From: Paenibacillus baekrokdamisoli
GTDB lineage: Bacteria; Bacillota; Bacilli; Paenibacillales; Paenibacillaceae
Assembly (NCBI RefSeq): GCF_003945345.1
Contig: NZ_AP019308.1
Location: 496,001 to 560,000 of the forward strand
DNA length: 64,000 nucleotides
Direction: 5' to 3'
The notes beneath the pieces were generated by a model that did no database searches, was not told where the DNA came from, and saw only the letters and a list, made by a program, of their open reading frames with translations. Positions 17,658 to 25,178 of this stretch are shown piece by piece (positions within the stretch are counted from its first letter, which is position 1; every line of letters starts with the position of its first letter). The translations under genes were made by a program, and so were the position numbers.

Positions 17658-19020
17658 ATGGTTTGATGAGACGTTAGGAGGCTGTGGGGATGTCACGATT
17701 AGTGAATTAAAGCGTGGAAGCGGAGACACGAACGGCATGTTAACGGTCCTCTATTGCGCGAGCATGATTGATCGGAATGTGCTTCAAGACGTTCTCTCTT
17801 CCAGTAGTGATTCCCTAATTGACCCTTTGAATAGTCCGCTGCTGCTCAAATTTGATCCGGGAGAGGAGGGTCAGAATTTATTTAATTGTTTATTTTCTGG
17901 CAAGCTTATTGTGTGGGAGCAAGACAACCAAAACTTATATAGCTTGGATATTTCTAATCAACCGACTCGAAGCCCGGAAGAATCGACCATGGAGCTTTCG
18001 CTTAAAGGGCCTAGGGATGGATTCGTGGAGAGCGTCGATATCAATCTTGCTCTTGTTCGCAAGCGTCTTCGGACACCGAAGCTCCAAGTCGAACGGTTCA
18101 ATATTGGGTCGGATTCTCAGACACAGGTTTGTTTGCTATTCATGATTGATCTCGCCCCGCCTGAAGTCATTGAAGAAGCAAAGAGAAGGCTTAACAGTAT
18201 TGATATTAAAGCTCTTCATGGCTCAGGTGAGCTGGAGGTGCTGATAGCTGATCGTTCCTTAGCGATGTTTCCTCTCGTTGACTATACGGGACGGCCAGAC
18301 TTTGTTGTGCAATCGCTGATGAATACAAGATTTGCACTTCTGGTTGATGGCTCACCGTCGGCAATTATCGCACCTGCCAATATGTCGCTTCTCGTCAAAT
18401 CGCCAGAGGATTCTACACTGCCTTATTATTTTGTTTCCTTTGAACGGTTTCTTCGTTTAATTGGCTTGATGCTTGCCGGATTTCTGCCTGGCTTCTGGAT
18501 CGCACTTCTCGCGTTTAACACCGATCAAATCCCGCTGCCGCTCCTAGCAACAGTGACGGTATCGAGAACTGGCCTTCCGATGAGCTCGCAAATGGAGATT
18601 TTCTTGATGATGCTGATGTTTGAGCTGTTTCGTGAGGCTGGAATCAGACTTCCTCGCGCTGTTGGGCAAACGGTTACTGTAGTCGGTGGACTGATTGTCG
18701 GGGATGCAGCCATACGTGCAGGACTTACCTCTCCGACCATGCTTGTAGTTGCCGCTGTAACGGCAGTTGCAACCTTCACGCTAGTGAATCAAACTTTGAA
18801 TGGATCAGTGACCGTTATTAGGCTTTACATTCTCTTTGCCTCGGCAACGTTGGGTTTATTTGGGTTCTTTCTATCCATGTTCTCGGTATTCATCTACTTG
18901 TGCTCGCTCGAATCGTTCGGTGTACCCTATCTTCAACCCATTGCTCCTTTTAATCCGCATAAAGTGTTAACGGCAATTCTGCAGCTCCCGTGGAAAATAC
19001 GAGCCAAACGGAGTGGATGA
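17581..19020 (+). CDS. Spore germination receptor A subunit (GerA/GerKA family)
   Basis: About 479 residues. The N-terminal half is soluble; the C-terminal half has four to six hydrophobic segments. Family motifs include GPRDGFVESVDINLALVRKRLRTPKL, LVDGSPSAIIAPANMSLL and SFGVPYLQPIAPF near the end. A GGGAGG site just before ATG 17581, inside the permease gene, sets the start; the frame is open upstream to 17518. Together with the B and C subunits it forms a nutrient receptor of the GerA type. The gene order B-A-C differs from the common A-B-C. Confidence 0.9.
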   Translation: MRMGQNQPDSHNQTPKLINRFKPTREWFDETLGGCGDVTISELKRGSGDTNGMLTVLYCASMIDRNVLQDVLSSSSDSLIDPLNSPLLLKFDPGEEGQNLFNCLFSGKLIVWEQDNQNLYSLDISNQPTRSPEESTMELSLKGPRDGFVESVDINLALVRKRLRTPKLQVERFNIGSDSQTQVCLLFMIDLAPPEVIEEAKRRLNSIDIKALHGSGELEVLIADRSLAMFPLVDYTGRPDFVVQSLMNTRFALLVDGSPSAIIAPANMSLLVKSPEDSTLPYYFVSFERFLRLIGLMLAGFLPGFWIALLAFNTDQIPLPLLATVTVSRTGLPMSSQMEIFLMMLMFELFREAGIRLPRAVGQTVTVVGGLIVGDAAIRAGLTSPTMLVVAAVTAVATFTLVNQTLNGSVTVIRLYILFASATLGLFGFFLSMFSVFIYLCSLESFGVPYLQPIAPFNPHKVLTAILQLPWKIRAKRSG

Positions 19021-19023
19021 ACG

Positions 19024-20166
19024 GTGAATACAAAACTTCGATTGCTGCCACTCAAGCTGCTGCTTCTTATCGGACTGACCTTGATGATTAATGGCTGCTG
19101 GGACTCCTCAGATCTTGGAAGTGGTGCCTACGTTACAGGGATTGGAGTCGATTATATCAATGGTCAGTATGTGGTCTATACGCAGATGATAGACTTTGGG
19201 GCAGTTGCCAAGAGTGAAGAGCAGAAGACCACGAGACCCTCGGTATGGGTGGGCAGAGGCAAAGGTAAAAGTATCAACTCAGCTATTGAAGATATAGCGT
19301 CAACAGCTCAAACGAGTATGAACTTGGAGCAGATCAAGGTGGTACTCATACGTCAACCGGCCATGATTCATTTGGATGCTATCCTAGACGCTCTTAATCG
19401 CGTCCGCGTAGCGCGGTATACCGCGTGGATTTTCGGTACGAAAGACAGTATCCTTGAGCTGTTTAACGGGGGCAGCTTCTTTGGTAAATCGGAGCTTGCG
19501 AGTCTGCTTTACAATCCAAAGGACCAGGGGATGAAGAGCAGCTTTATTAAATCGCTTTCGATGCAAAATTTCGTATCTGCTTTTAACGAGGAAGCGATGA
19601 CGGCTTTGCTGCCTTCTGTGAAAATAAACAACAAAATATGGAAAAAGAATAAAGAAAAAATGCCAATCGAAATCATTGATGGGATATTCACCTTTAAAGG
19701 CAAAGAGGATATCCACCATTTCCCTCTTGCTCATCTAATTGGTATTCGCTGGATGAATTCAAACTTCCAGCGCCATGTTATCGTCATTTCGGCGGGTGGG
19801 AATCTAGCTAGTTTAGCGGTTCGTAATGTGAAATATTCCATTAAGACAACCATAAAGGACGGGCAGCCTTCCTTCTTATTAAAGCTGTCTCTTACAGGGG
19901 AGCTAAACGAGATGGATGGCGAGCTAGGTATTGCTGCAATCAATAAGGAAGTACAGCAGGTGATTAAAGAAGAGATTCTGCAGACCTACAACTATGGTGT
20001 GAAGAAAAAGGTGGATTTGTTCAATTTGAATGAATCTTTCTTTCGCTATCACGCAAAGGAATGGAAGAAGCTGCAGGCTGCTGGAGGCTGGCAGCCGAGC
20101 AATAACGATTTGAAAGTGCAGGTTAAATTTACATTGAAGAATTCAGGCGGTTTTCAACTTAAATAA
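19024..20166 (+). CDS. Spore germination receptor lipoprotein C subunit (GerC family)
   Basis: 380 residues starting at GTG 19024, three bases after the A-subunit stop. A lipoprotein signal peptide ends at the lipobox MINGC (Cys25), followed by the WD motif common in Ger(x)C proteins (GCWDSSDLG). The C-terminal region (EVQQVIKEEILQTYNYGVKKKVDLFNLNESFFRYHAKEWKKL) is the conserved GerC module. It would sit on the outer face of the spore inner membrane as part of the germinant receptor. Confidence 0.9.
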   Translation: MNTKLRLLPLKLLLLIGLTLMINGCWDSSDLGSGAYVTGIGVDYINGQYVVYTQMIDFGAVAKSEEQKTTRPSVWVGRGKGKSINSAIEDIASTAQTSMNLEQIKVVLIRQPAMIHLDAILDALNRVRVARYTAWIFGTKDSILELFNGGSFFGKSELASLLYNPKDQGMKSSFIKSLSMQNFVSAFNEEAMTALLPSVKINNKIWKKNKEKMPIEIIDGIFTFKGKEDIHHFPLAHLIGIRWMNSNFQRHVIVISAGGNLASLAVRNVKYSIKTTIKDGQPSFLLKLSLTGELNEMDGELGIAAINKEVQQVIKEEILQTYNYGVKKKVDLFNLNESFFRYHAKEWKKLQAAGGWQPSNNDLKVQVKFTLKNSGGFQLK

Positions 20167-20332
20167 GTTTTCCTACATTTGTCCATATAGCGGTTAAATG
20201 CGTCCATGTCCGAAAGGACAGACTCCTCCTATGCTTGAATCGACATAGAGATATATAAAACTGTTCCGAAGCTTTAATGGCTGCGGTCAATCTTAAGGAG
20301 GATATTATCCGACTACGCGAGGCGATGTAGCA

Positions 20333-20710
20333 ATGTTAGGCAATTTCGGCTATGAGCTTGATCTGACGCAGTTCACGGTTGCGGAGAAAGAAGAAGTTAA
20401 GCGTCAAGTTGCGCTCGTCAAGGAAGTGCGAGAGCTCGTGCAGTTCGGTACTTTCTATCGGCTCTTGAGTCCTTTCGATGGCAATGAAACCGCGTGGATG
20501 TTTGTTTCTAAGGACAAGAAGGAAGCCTTCCTAGTCCATATTACAATACTGAATGAGCCTAACGCTCCGCTTAGTAGATTAAGACTGAAAGGATTGGATC
20601 CGAACTACAGCTACGAGTGGGTAGGGGAGAATCAGTCCTTTGGCGGTTCTCTTCTGAGAAGTTGTGCGTGTAGCAGGGTACAATCTGACGGACAACCTCA
20701 CACTCTCTAG
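20333..20710 (+). pseudogene. Remnant of a GH36 alpha-galactosidase (C-terminal part)
   Basis: The 125-residue frame MLGNFGYELDLTQFTVAEKEEVKRQV...LVQFGTFYRLLSPFDGNETAWMFVSKDKKEAFL...LNEPNAPLSRLRLKGLDPNYSYEW matches the C-terminal beta-sandwich region of GH36 alpha-galactosidases, proteins of about 730 residues. The frame is closed by TAG six bases before the ATG, no upstream GH36 sequence is seen, and after about QSFGGS the residues no longer look like the family, suggesting a frameshift. The N-terminal catalytic part is gone, so this is not an active enzyme. A GH4 alpha-galactosidase is present at 29.2 kb. Confidence 0.8.
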
Positions 20711-20749
20711 CATATGGTATATAGAATTCCATCTAGGGAGAGTGAGGCT

Positions 20750-21142
20750 GTGCAGCACTACATGGTTTGCTCAATAACAGCATTTATTGGGGCGATACTT
20801 ACGTTTTCCTTTGGCATGTGGCCAGAGTCTTTAACATTGCTTGTTGTTGCAATGGGAGTTGATTATGTAACCGGAATATCGGCCGTACTGAAGGAAAAGA
20901 GTGGCCTAAACAGTGGTGTAGGTGCGTGGGGACTCGCTAAGAAAGGAATTATGCTGCTTGTCATTTTGCTAGCACATCGCGTAGATGTGCTGTTTGGTCT
21001 TGCAAACGTTACTATGGGCGGTGCTATTTATTTCTACTTGGCCAATGAGTTCATTTCCATAACAGAGAACCTTGGACGTATGGGGGTACCAATGCCCGAT
21101 CAGCTTCGTCAGGCCATTGAAGTGCTCAAGAATAAAAAATGA
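20750..21142 (+). CDS. Phage-type holin family protein
   Basis: About 130 residues with four hydrophobic stretches (AFIGAILTFSFGM, LTLLVVAMGVDYVTGI, GIMLLVILLAHRVDVLFG, GGAIYFYLANEFISI). DYVTG...LNSGVGAWGLAKK is typical of the TcdE/phage lysis holin family. No endolysin or other phage gene is adjacent, so it is probably a chromosomal domesticated holin, sometimes linked to sporulation or toxin release. AGGGAG at 20735-20740 favours GTG 20750; ATG 20714 in the same frame has no ribosome site. Confidence 0.8.
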   Translation: MQHYMVCSITAFIGAILTFSFGMWPESLTLLVVAMGVDYVTGISAVLKEKSGLNSGVGAWGLAKKGIMLLVILLAHRVDVLFGLANVTMGGAIYFYLANEFISITENLGRMGVPMPDQLRQAIEVLKNKK

Positions 21143-21214
21143 TGCCGTATAGCTCTCCTTATTGAAGGCCATCCTGTGAAGGGTGGCTTATTTTGTTGTC
21201 TGAAGCTAAGCTAC

Positions 21215-21243
21215 TTGCTACCTGTCATTAGCTGCGTTATAAT
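21215..21243 (+). promoter_or_regulatory. Sigma-A promoter before the 124-residue orphan
   Basis: TTGCTA at 21215-21220 and a perfect TATAAT at 21238-21243 are separated by 17 bp. Confidence 0.6.
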
Positions 21244-21244
21244 G

Positions 21245-21258
21245 AGAACAAATGTTCT
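21245..21258. promoter_or_regulatory. Candidate LexA (DinR) SOS box
   Basis: AGAACAAATGTTCT is a palindrome with GAAC-N4-GTTC, and the central AAAT fits the RNRY of the Bacillus DinR box (CGAACRNRYGTTCG). Only the outermost bases differ. It lies directly after the -10 box, where a repressor would block transcription. Confidence 0.5.
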
Positions 21259-21286
21259 TATTTAAACAAAGCTTGGAGGAGTAATA

Positions 21287-21661
21287 ATGGCCGTGGACAC
21301 TGGATCTCAACCACCCATTCAAATTGGCAAAGAGCTGGAGCTTGTTAAGCATTATGTTATGCTGGGCATTGTTATGCGTATTCTCGACCATGATATCCGG
21401 ATTATCGGATCGACTGCTACTAAGCTCCCAAGATTATATGAATCGATTCTTCGGGGCTTGCAGGATAGAGTGCTTTTAGAGCTCGCAAATATGCGCAGGC
21501 AGTTTCGTGAAAGTGGTATTCAGGTTAACGAGGAGATAAGAAGCAAAGAAGGCTTAACGGCGATCTACCGCTGCAGGGGATACCAGCATACGTTTTCTTT
21601 TCTTTGGACATTTGTTAAAGCAGAGGCAGAAAGACTTCTTAAAGCGTATACAGTTCACTAA
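21287..21661 (+). CDS. Hypothetical protein, 124 residues
   Basis: Not recognised. The protein is soluble and largely alpha-helical in appearance, with a run of charged helices (YESILRGLQDRVLLELANMRRQFRESGIQVNEEIRSKEG) and an aromatic C-terminus (RCRGYQHTFSFLWTFVKAEAERLLKAYTVH). A GGAGG site precedes ATG 21287. It is a single-gene unit with its own good promoter, and the candidate SOS box at 21245 suggests it could be induced by DNA damage. No domain supports a role. Confidence 0.7.
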   Translation: MAVDTGSQPPIQIGKELELVKHYVMLGIVMRILDHDIRIIGSTATKLPRLYESILRGLQDRVLLELANMRRQFRESGIQVNEEIRSKEGLTAIYRCRGYQHTFSFLWTFVKAEAERLLKAYTVH

Positions 21662-21786
21662 AAGTTCATCGTTTTGTCAAAATAACGAAAAAAGTTTATC
21701 TTTTTCAGCAGTTTAAGGTTGAGAAAAAAGGATGATCTTAGGTAAGATAAGAAGTAGACATTTAACGATGAAGGGGAGCAATTGCA

Positions 21787-22164
21787 ATGCACAAGTGGAT
21801 TATGTTCGTATTATTCGTAGCTGCCTCGGTTCTGGGCGTTTATTTGCTAACAACTCAGCTTCCTGCTAAGCCTGTTGATGAAGCAGCGTCATTGCCAGCT
21901 GACACTACGCTTTTGAAAGTGGAAGCAAATAGTGATTTCACGTTCGGTGAGAAGGAATACAAAGTTAAAGCGGGTAAATTCAAGGTGAAGCTTATTAATA
22001 AGAGCGGCGTTCATGGTCTAGCTATTCCTGATCTTGGCGTTGACCTTCAGGGCGATAAGATGGAACAAGATATTGTGTTGAAACCGGGTAAGTATCCTAT
22101 GCACTGCGCGGTTATGTGCGGTACAGGCCATGCAGATATGAAGTCTGTTCTTATTGTAGAATAA
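21787..22164 (+). CDS. Membrane-anchored cupredoxin with a CuA-type site
   Basis: 125 residues. One N-terminal helix (about 4-22) should anchor the protein, leaving a cupredoxin domain outside. The C-terminal HCAVMCGTGHADM gives Cys107, Cys111, His115 and Met118, exactly the CxxxCxxxHxxM spacing of the dinuclear CuA centre of cytochrome c oxidase subunit II; His76 (SGVHGLAIPDLGVD) would be the remaining ligand. COX2 proteins are larger and have two transmembrane helices. No oxidase gene is nearby, so a role in electron transfer or copper handling is inferred. A GGGGAG site precedes the ATG, and a strong terminator follows. Confidence 0.85.
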   Translation: MHKWIMFVLFVAASVLGVYLLTTQLPAKPVDEAASLPADTTLLKVEANSDFTFGEKEYKVKAGKFKVKLINKSGVHGLAIPDLGVDLQGDKMEQDIVLKPGKYPMHCAVMCGTGHADMKSVLIVE

Positions 22165-22167
22165 ACG

Positions 22168-22200
22168 AAAAAAGGAGCCCCTAGCGCGGCTCCTTTTTTT
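22168..22200 (+). terminator. Bidirectional terminator
   Basis: AAAAAAGGAGCC (22168-22179) and GGCTCCTTTTTTT (22188-22200) form a 12-bp stem. It lies between the cupredoxin gene and the convergent small membrane protein gene. Confidence 0.88.
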
Positions 22201-22237
22201 GAAATTATTAGGGGTTATCCAGGAGTGTACACTGCTG

Positions 22238-22495
22238 CTAGTCATGTGATTGTCTGCTTCTTCGGTTCTTAGCGATAATAGCATCGCAAATGAATCCAAG
22301 AACAGCATAGCTAGCGATTGTCAGTACATACATCGTTACAACGCTTACCTCATGGATATCCAAGAATAGATCAGCAAACCAACCCGGTACACTAAACATG
22401 AAGAAAACAAAATTATGAGGGTCATACCCCGTATAATTATACAAGCATAGAGCGACACCGATTAACGTGGCGACAATCGTGACTGAATAGCGCAT
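22238..22495 (-). CDS. Small membrane protein, 85 residues
   Basis: Not recognised. Two to three hydrophobic segments are seen (VTIVATLIGVALCLYNYTGYD, FVFFMFSVPGWFADLFL, VSVVTMYVLTIASYAVLGFICDAII) with a basic C-terminus. AAAGGGGA precedes the ATG on the minus strand, which supports real translation. It is a single gene, convergent with the cupredoxin gene. Confidence 0.65.
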   Translation of the reverse strand: MRYSVTIVATLIGVALCLYNYTGYDPHNFVFFMFSVPGWFADLFLDIHEVSVVTMYVLTIASYAVLGFICDAIIAKNRRSRQSHD

Positions 22496-22653
22496 GCATC
22501 GTTCCCCTTTGCTAGAAGATTGCCGAGTAGCGGCTGCTTAGGTTATTATGTGACAAAAGGATGCTTGTCATGCAATCCGCGTAGGAGCAAGAAAGACGCG
22601 ATGCTTGAGACAAACAACCATTATCTTACACAAGAAGAAGGAGCGATATTACT

Positions 22654-22941
22654 ATGATTACGCACATTGTATTTTTCAAATTAAAAGACCGTTCTGAAGA
22701 AAGCGTAGCCCGTACAGCACAGGTATTGAAAGATATGGAAGGCAAGATTGCTGAGCTGAAGCTGCTTGAAGTAGGAACAGATATTATTCATTCTGATCGT
22801 TCGTATGATATTGCACTCGTTACAAAATTCGATACTTTGGATGACCTTAATGCTTACCAAATACATCCTGTTCATAAGAAAGTCATTGAACATATGTCAG
22901 AGGTTCGCGAGTCGTCCGTTTGTGTCGACTACGAAGTTTAA
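22654..22941 (+). CDS. Dabb family protein (stress-responsive alpha/beta barrel)
   Basis: 95 residues with the Dabb signature: MITHIVFFKLKDRSEES at the start, then LLEVGTDIIHSDRSYDIALVTKFDTLDDLNAYQIHPVHKKV and a terminal SVCVDYEV. These dimeric ferredoxin-like barrels are found in plants and bacteria; the function in Firmicutes is unknown. GAAGGAG lies upstream of ATG 22654. A small membrane peptide gene follows. Confidence 0.88.
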   Translation: MITHIVFFKLKDRSEESVARTAQVLKDMEGKIAELKLLEVGTDIIHSDRSYDIALVTKFDTLDDLNAYQIHPVHKKVIEHMSEVRESSVCVDYEV

Positions 22942-22956
22942 GAAGGCGGGTTATCA

Positions 22957-23061
22957 ATGGGTGACGTGTTCGAGATGATGACTTATCTGGTGGTTGTCAT
23001 TTTAAGTTGCATTATAATGACGGTATGGCTTAAACGTAAGTCACGCAAAAATAAGCAGTAA
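22957..23061 (+). CDS. Small single-span membrane protein, 34 residues
   Basis: The frame reads MGDVFEMMTYLVVVILSC, then IIMTVWLKRKSRKNKQ. One hydrophobic helix is followed by a strongly basic tail, a typical small membrane protein layout. An AGAAGGCGGG stretch upstream could serve as ribosome site. It starts 16 bp after the Dabb gene and may be co-transcribed. Function unknown. Confidence 0.5.
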   Translation: MGDVFEMMTYLVVVILSCIIMTVWLKRKSRKNKQ

Positions 23062-23104
23062 ATAAAGGTAAATAAATGGTAATACGAGGCAGGGATTAAA
23101 GCGG

Positions 23105-23530
23105 ATGTATTATGTGAATCGCGAACAAATATCAGCCAGACTGCGTATCATACCATCCCTTGTGGAAGCCATGCAGACCCTTGATTCTCAGTGGGATGGG
23201 AGCTTAATTCAAGGCTTGGCGCAAGAACGCGCACTACACTTGGCAATTGAAGCTGTGACGGATATCGGAAGCTGCTTGATCGACGGTTTTATTATGCGAG
23301 ACGCGAGCAGCTATGAGGATATTGTGGATATTATCGCGGGGGAGAATGTTTTCTCCGCAGAGCTGCATGAACCTTTGCTTGAGCTTGTACGCCTTCGCCG
23401 ACCGCTTGTCCAGGATTACTATGAATGGCCCCACTTCGAGCGTCATCCCATGACTCATTCACTGCCATCCAACCTGCTAGCCTTTAAGTTAGCGGTTGAG
23501 AGGTATCTAATTCAAGAGCTTGGAGAATAG
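23105..23530 (+). CDS. DUF86 family protein (YutE-like, HepT-related)
   Basis: 141 residues. The sequence follows Bacillus YutE: an N-terminal MYYVNREQI, then ALHLAIEAVTDIGSCLIDGFIMRDASSYEDIVDIIAGENVFS, and a late VRLRRPLVQDYYEW. DUF86 proteins are HEPN-fold relatives of HepT toxins. The HEPN catalytic motif RxxxxHxY is degenerate here, with Gln where the His belongs, so nuclease activity is doubtful. There is no adjacent nucleotidyltransferase (MntA-like) antitoxin gene, which also argues against a toxin-antitoxin pair. Confidence 0.8.
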   Translation: MYYVNREQISARLRIIPSLVEAMQTLDSQWDGSLIQGLAQERALHLAIEAVTDIGSCLIDGFIMRDASSYEDIVDIIAGENVFSAELHEPLLELVRLRRPLVQDYYEWPHFERHPMTHSLPSNLLAFKLAVERYLIQELGE

Positions 23531-23545
23531 ATCTAGAAGTAAATG

Positions 23546-23588
23546 GAAAGTGAGCAGTGAAGGCCTAAGGCCTTCACCGCTCACTTTC
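23546..23588 (+). terminator. Rho-independent terminator (long stem)
   Basis: A 20-bp stem (23546-23565 with 23569-23588) has one mismatch and a 3-nt loop, and is followed by TTTG. It ends the DUF86 transcript. Confidence 0.82.
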
Positions 23589-23691
23589 TTTGTCGTCGAT
23601 TTACGAAACGGTAAAAATGCGTTACAATGACGCTACATGAAGTGGCTATTCGTGCTGAATTAGTCATTCGACACGCAAGGTGGTGGTGAGA

Positions 23692-24363
23692 TTGGAACAA
23701 TCTGGCAGTCTGTTCGTGCAGAAAGAACTGTCGTTTAAGCAGGAAGGATCGACACGACAAACCGTGTTAACACTTCTTAAGACACAGGGTCAGCTGAATG
23801 CGGCTGAATTAGCCAGGCAGCTGGACATTACTGAGATGGCGGTAAGAAGGCATCTATCCACGCTGGAACGCGATGGTCTGATAAGTCCGATCATCGTTAG
23901 ACAAGCCATGGGAAGGCCCACGCATCGTTTTCAACTCACGGAGCAAGCTGAGCATTTGTTTCCAAAGAATTATCATGTACTTGCGCTTGATCTGCTTGAA
24001 GAGCTGGAGGATGCTCCTGAGACGGCTGTTCTGGTGGAACGTTTATTCGAGGGACGCAAACGCAAACTATTGGAGCGTTACGCCTTCCGAATGGAAGGGA
24101 AAACGTTGAAAGAAAAGGTTATAGAATTAGCGGCTATTCAGAATGATGGGGGCTACATGGTACAGCTTCAAGAAGATGAAGAGGTGCTTGTATTGAACGA
24201 ATATAATTGCCCGATTGCTCAGGTTGCCAAACGCTATCAGCATGCATGTCAATGTGAACTGGCTTTATTCGAACAATTGCTTGAGGCTGAGGTGGAGCGG
24301 TCGGAATGCTTGGCCAAGGGTGGCGAGAAATGCAGCTACCGTATTACCCATTCGAGATCCTAG
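23692..24363 (+). CDS. SufR-like winged-helix regulator with cysteine-rich C-terminus
   Basis: About 223 residues. The N-terminal winged helix (AAELARQLDITEMAVRRHLSTLERDGLI) and the following MGRPTHRFQLTEQAEHLFPKNY match the SufR/DeoR-like family. The C-terminal domain has a cysteine set typical of Fe-S cluster binding: NCPI, HACQC, SEC and KCSYRI. It may sense iron or redox state. AAGGTGG at 23677-23683 favours TTG 23692; GTG codons from 23680 are alternatives. It is a single gene; a paralogue lies at 54.6 kb. Confidence 0.82.
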   Translation: MEQSGSLFVQKELSFKQEGSTRQTVLTLLKTQGQLNAAELARQLDITEMAVRRHLSTLERDGLISPIIVRQAMGRPTHRFQLTEQAEHLFPKNYHVLALDLLEELEDAPETAVLVERLFEGRKRKLLERYAFRMEGKTLKEKVIELAAIQNDGGYMVQLQEDEEVLVLNEYNCPIAQVAKRYQHACQCELALFEQLLEAEVERSECLAKGGEKCSYRITHSRS

Positions 24364-24401
24364 CTATCATTTTGATTCTAATTAAATAAATGAATTCCAT
24401 T

Positions 24402-24428
24402 CACGGGAGCTGCATCCCCGTGTTTTTT
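24402..24428 (+). terminator. Rho-independent terminator
   Basis: CACGGG (24402-24407) and CCCGTG (24417-24422) form a stem followed by seven T residues, after the SufR-like gene. Confidence 0.75.
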
Positions 24429-24543
24429 TGTTTTCCTTTCTTCTCATCTATGTGTGTCAAGTCAAGCCCATGCTGCTTATAATGACAGTACGAATTGGGC
24501 TCTCGTCTAGAGCACAGGAGTCATGCAGAGGAGGTGTTTACTC

Positions 24544-25029
24544 TTGGCTACCATTTGGATGCAAGCTGTGTTTGTTGCTGCGTTTGTGACGTTGGTCGTT
24601 GGCGTACTGCTGTGGTTAAGGTCGGCTGATCGGAAGCTGGCTCAGCTGGTGCAAAGCGCTCAGACCATGGAGCTGCATGCAAGAGCGGCAGCTATTCAGG
24701 TAGGTGACCTGGTTCAGTCTACAGAAGCCACGATGCAGACCGTCCAAAGTCAGCTAGAGGGTGTTACGAAGCTGATGGAGGCGACCAAACGTATCGGCAG
24801 CGCTGCCGAGCAAGCTTCATCCACGGTAAGTCGATTGGCTAATGCTTGGTCCGAAACGGCTGAACAGCATATCTCAAAAGCGGGTGGCAAATATAAGCAT
24901 CAAATTGCTAATGCGCTCGATTGGGCGGAAATAGGCTGTACAGCCTGGCAGTTCTGGCAAACCAAGCGTAAAGAAAATGCTTCTCCTGTATGTTCCAAGC
25001 ATGACGAAGGGCACGATACAAAAGAATAG
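24544..25029 (+). CDS. DUF948 family protein (YtxG-like)
   Basis: 161 residues. One N-terminal transmembrane helix (MQAVFVAAFVTLVVGVLLWL) is followed by a long helical, coiled-coil-like region rich in Gln, Ala and Thr (LVQSAQTMELHARAAAIQVGDLVQSTEATMQTVQSQLEGV), as in YtxG. AGAGGAGGTG at 24527-24536 selects TTG 24544; the frame is open upstream. In Bacillus, ytxG and ytxH are neighbours under general stress control. Here the ytxH-like gene follows after three hairpin repeats. Confidence 0.8.
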   Translation: MATIWMQAVFVAAFVTLVVGVLLWLRSADRKLAQLVQSAQTMELHARAAAIQVGDLVQSTEATMQTVQSQLEGVTKLMEATKRIGSAAEQASSTVSRLANAWSETAEQHISKAGGKYKHQIANALDWAEIGCTAWQFWQTKRKENASPVCSKHDEGHDTKE

Positions 25030-25162
25030 CTGACAACCGAGCTGACAGTACCCAACTAGCGGTTGCAGTATTACTGACAACCGAGCTGACAGAACCCCAG
25101 CTAACGGTTGCAGTATTACTGACAACCGAGCTGACAAAACCCAGCTAACGGTTGCAGTATTA
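25030..25162 (+). repeat. Three tandem 44-45 bp hairpin repeats
   Basis: Copies at 25030-25073, 25074-25118 and 25119-25162 are about 90% identical and directly abut each other. Each begins CTGACAACCGAGCTGACA and ends CGGTTGCAGTATTA. Within each copy CAACCG pairs with CGGTTG, and in copies 2 and 3 AGCT pairs with AGCT, so the array would form three consecutive RNA hairpins between the ytxG-like and ytxH-like genes. No spacers are present, so it is not CRISPR. Confidence 0.9.
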
Positions 25163-25178
25163 AAGGGAGCGATAAACC

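Noticed and set aside
20750..21142. Prophage remnant
   Set aside because: A single holin gene without endolysin, tail, integrase or attachment repeats is not evidence for a prophage.
23105..23530. HepT-type toxin of a toxin-antitoxin pair
   Set aside because: The catalytic His of the HEPN motif is replaced by Gln, and no MntA-like nucleotidyltransferase gene is next to it.
25030..25162. CRISPR array
   Set aside because: There are only three copies, they abut directly with no unique spacers, each is internally palindromic at its ends, and no cas gene is in the window.
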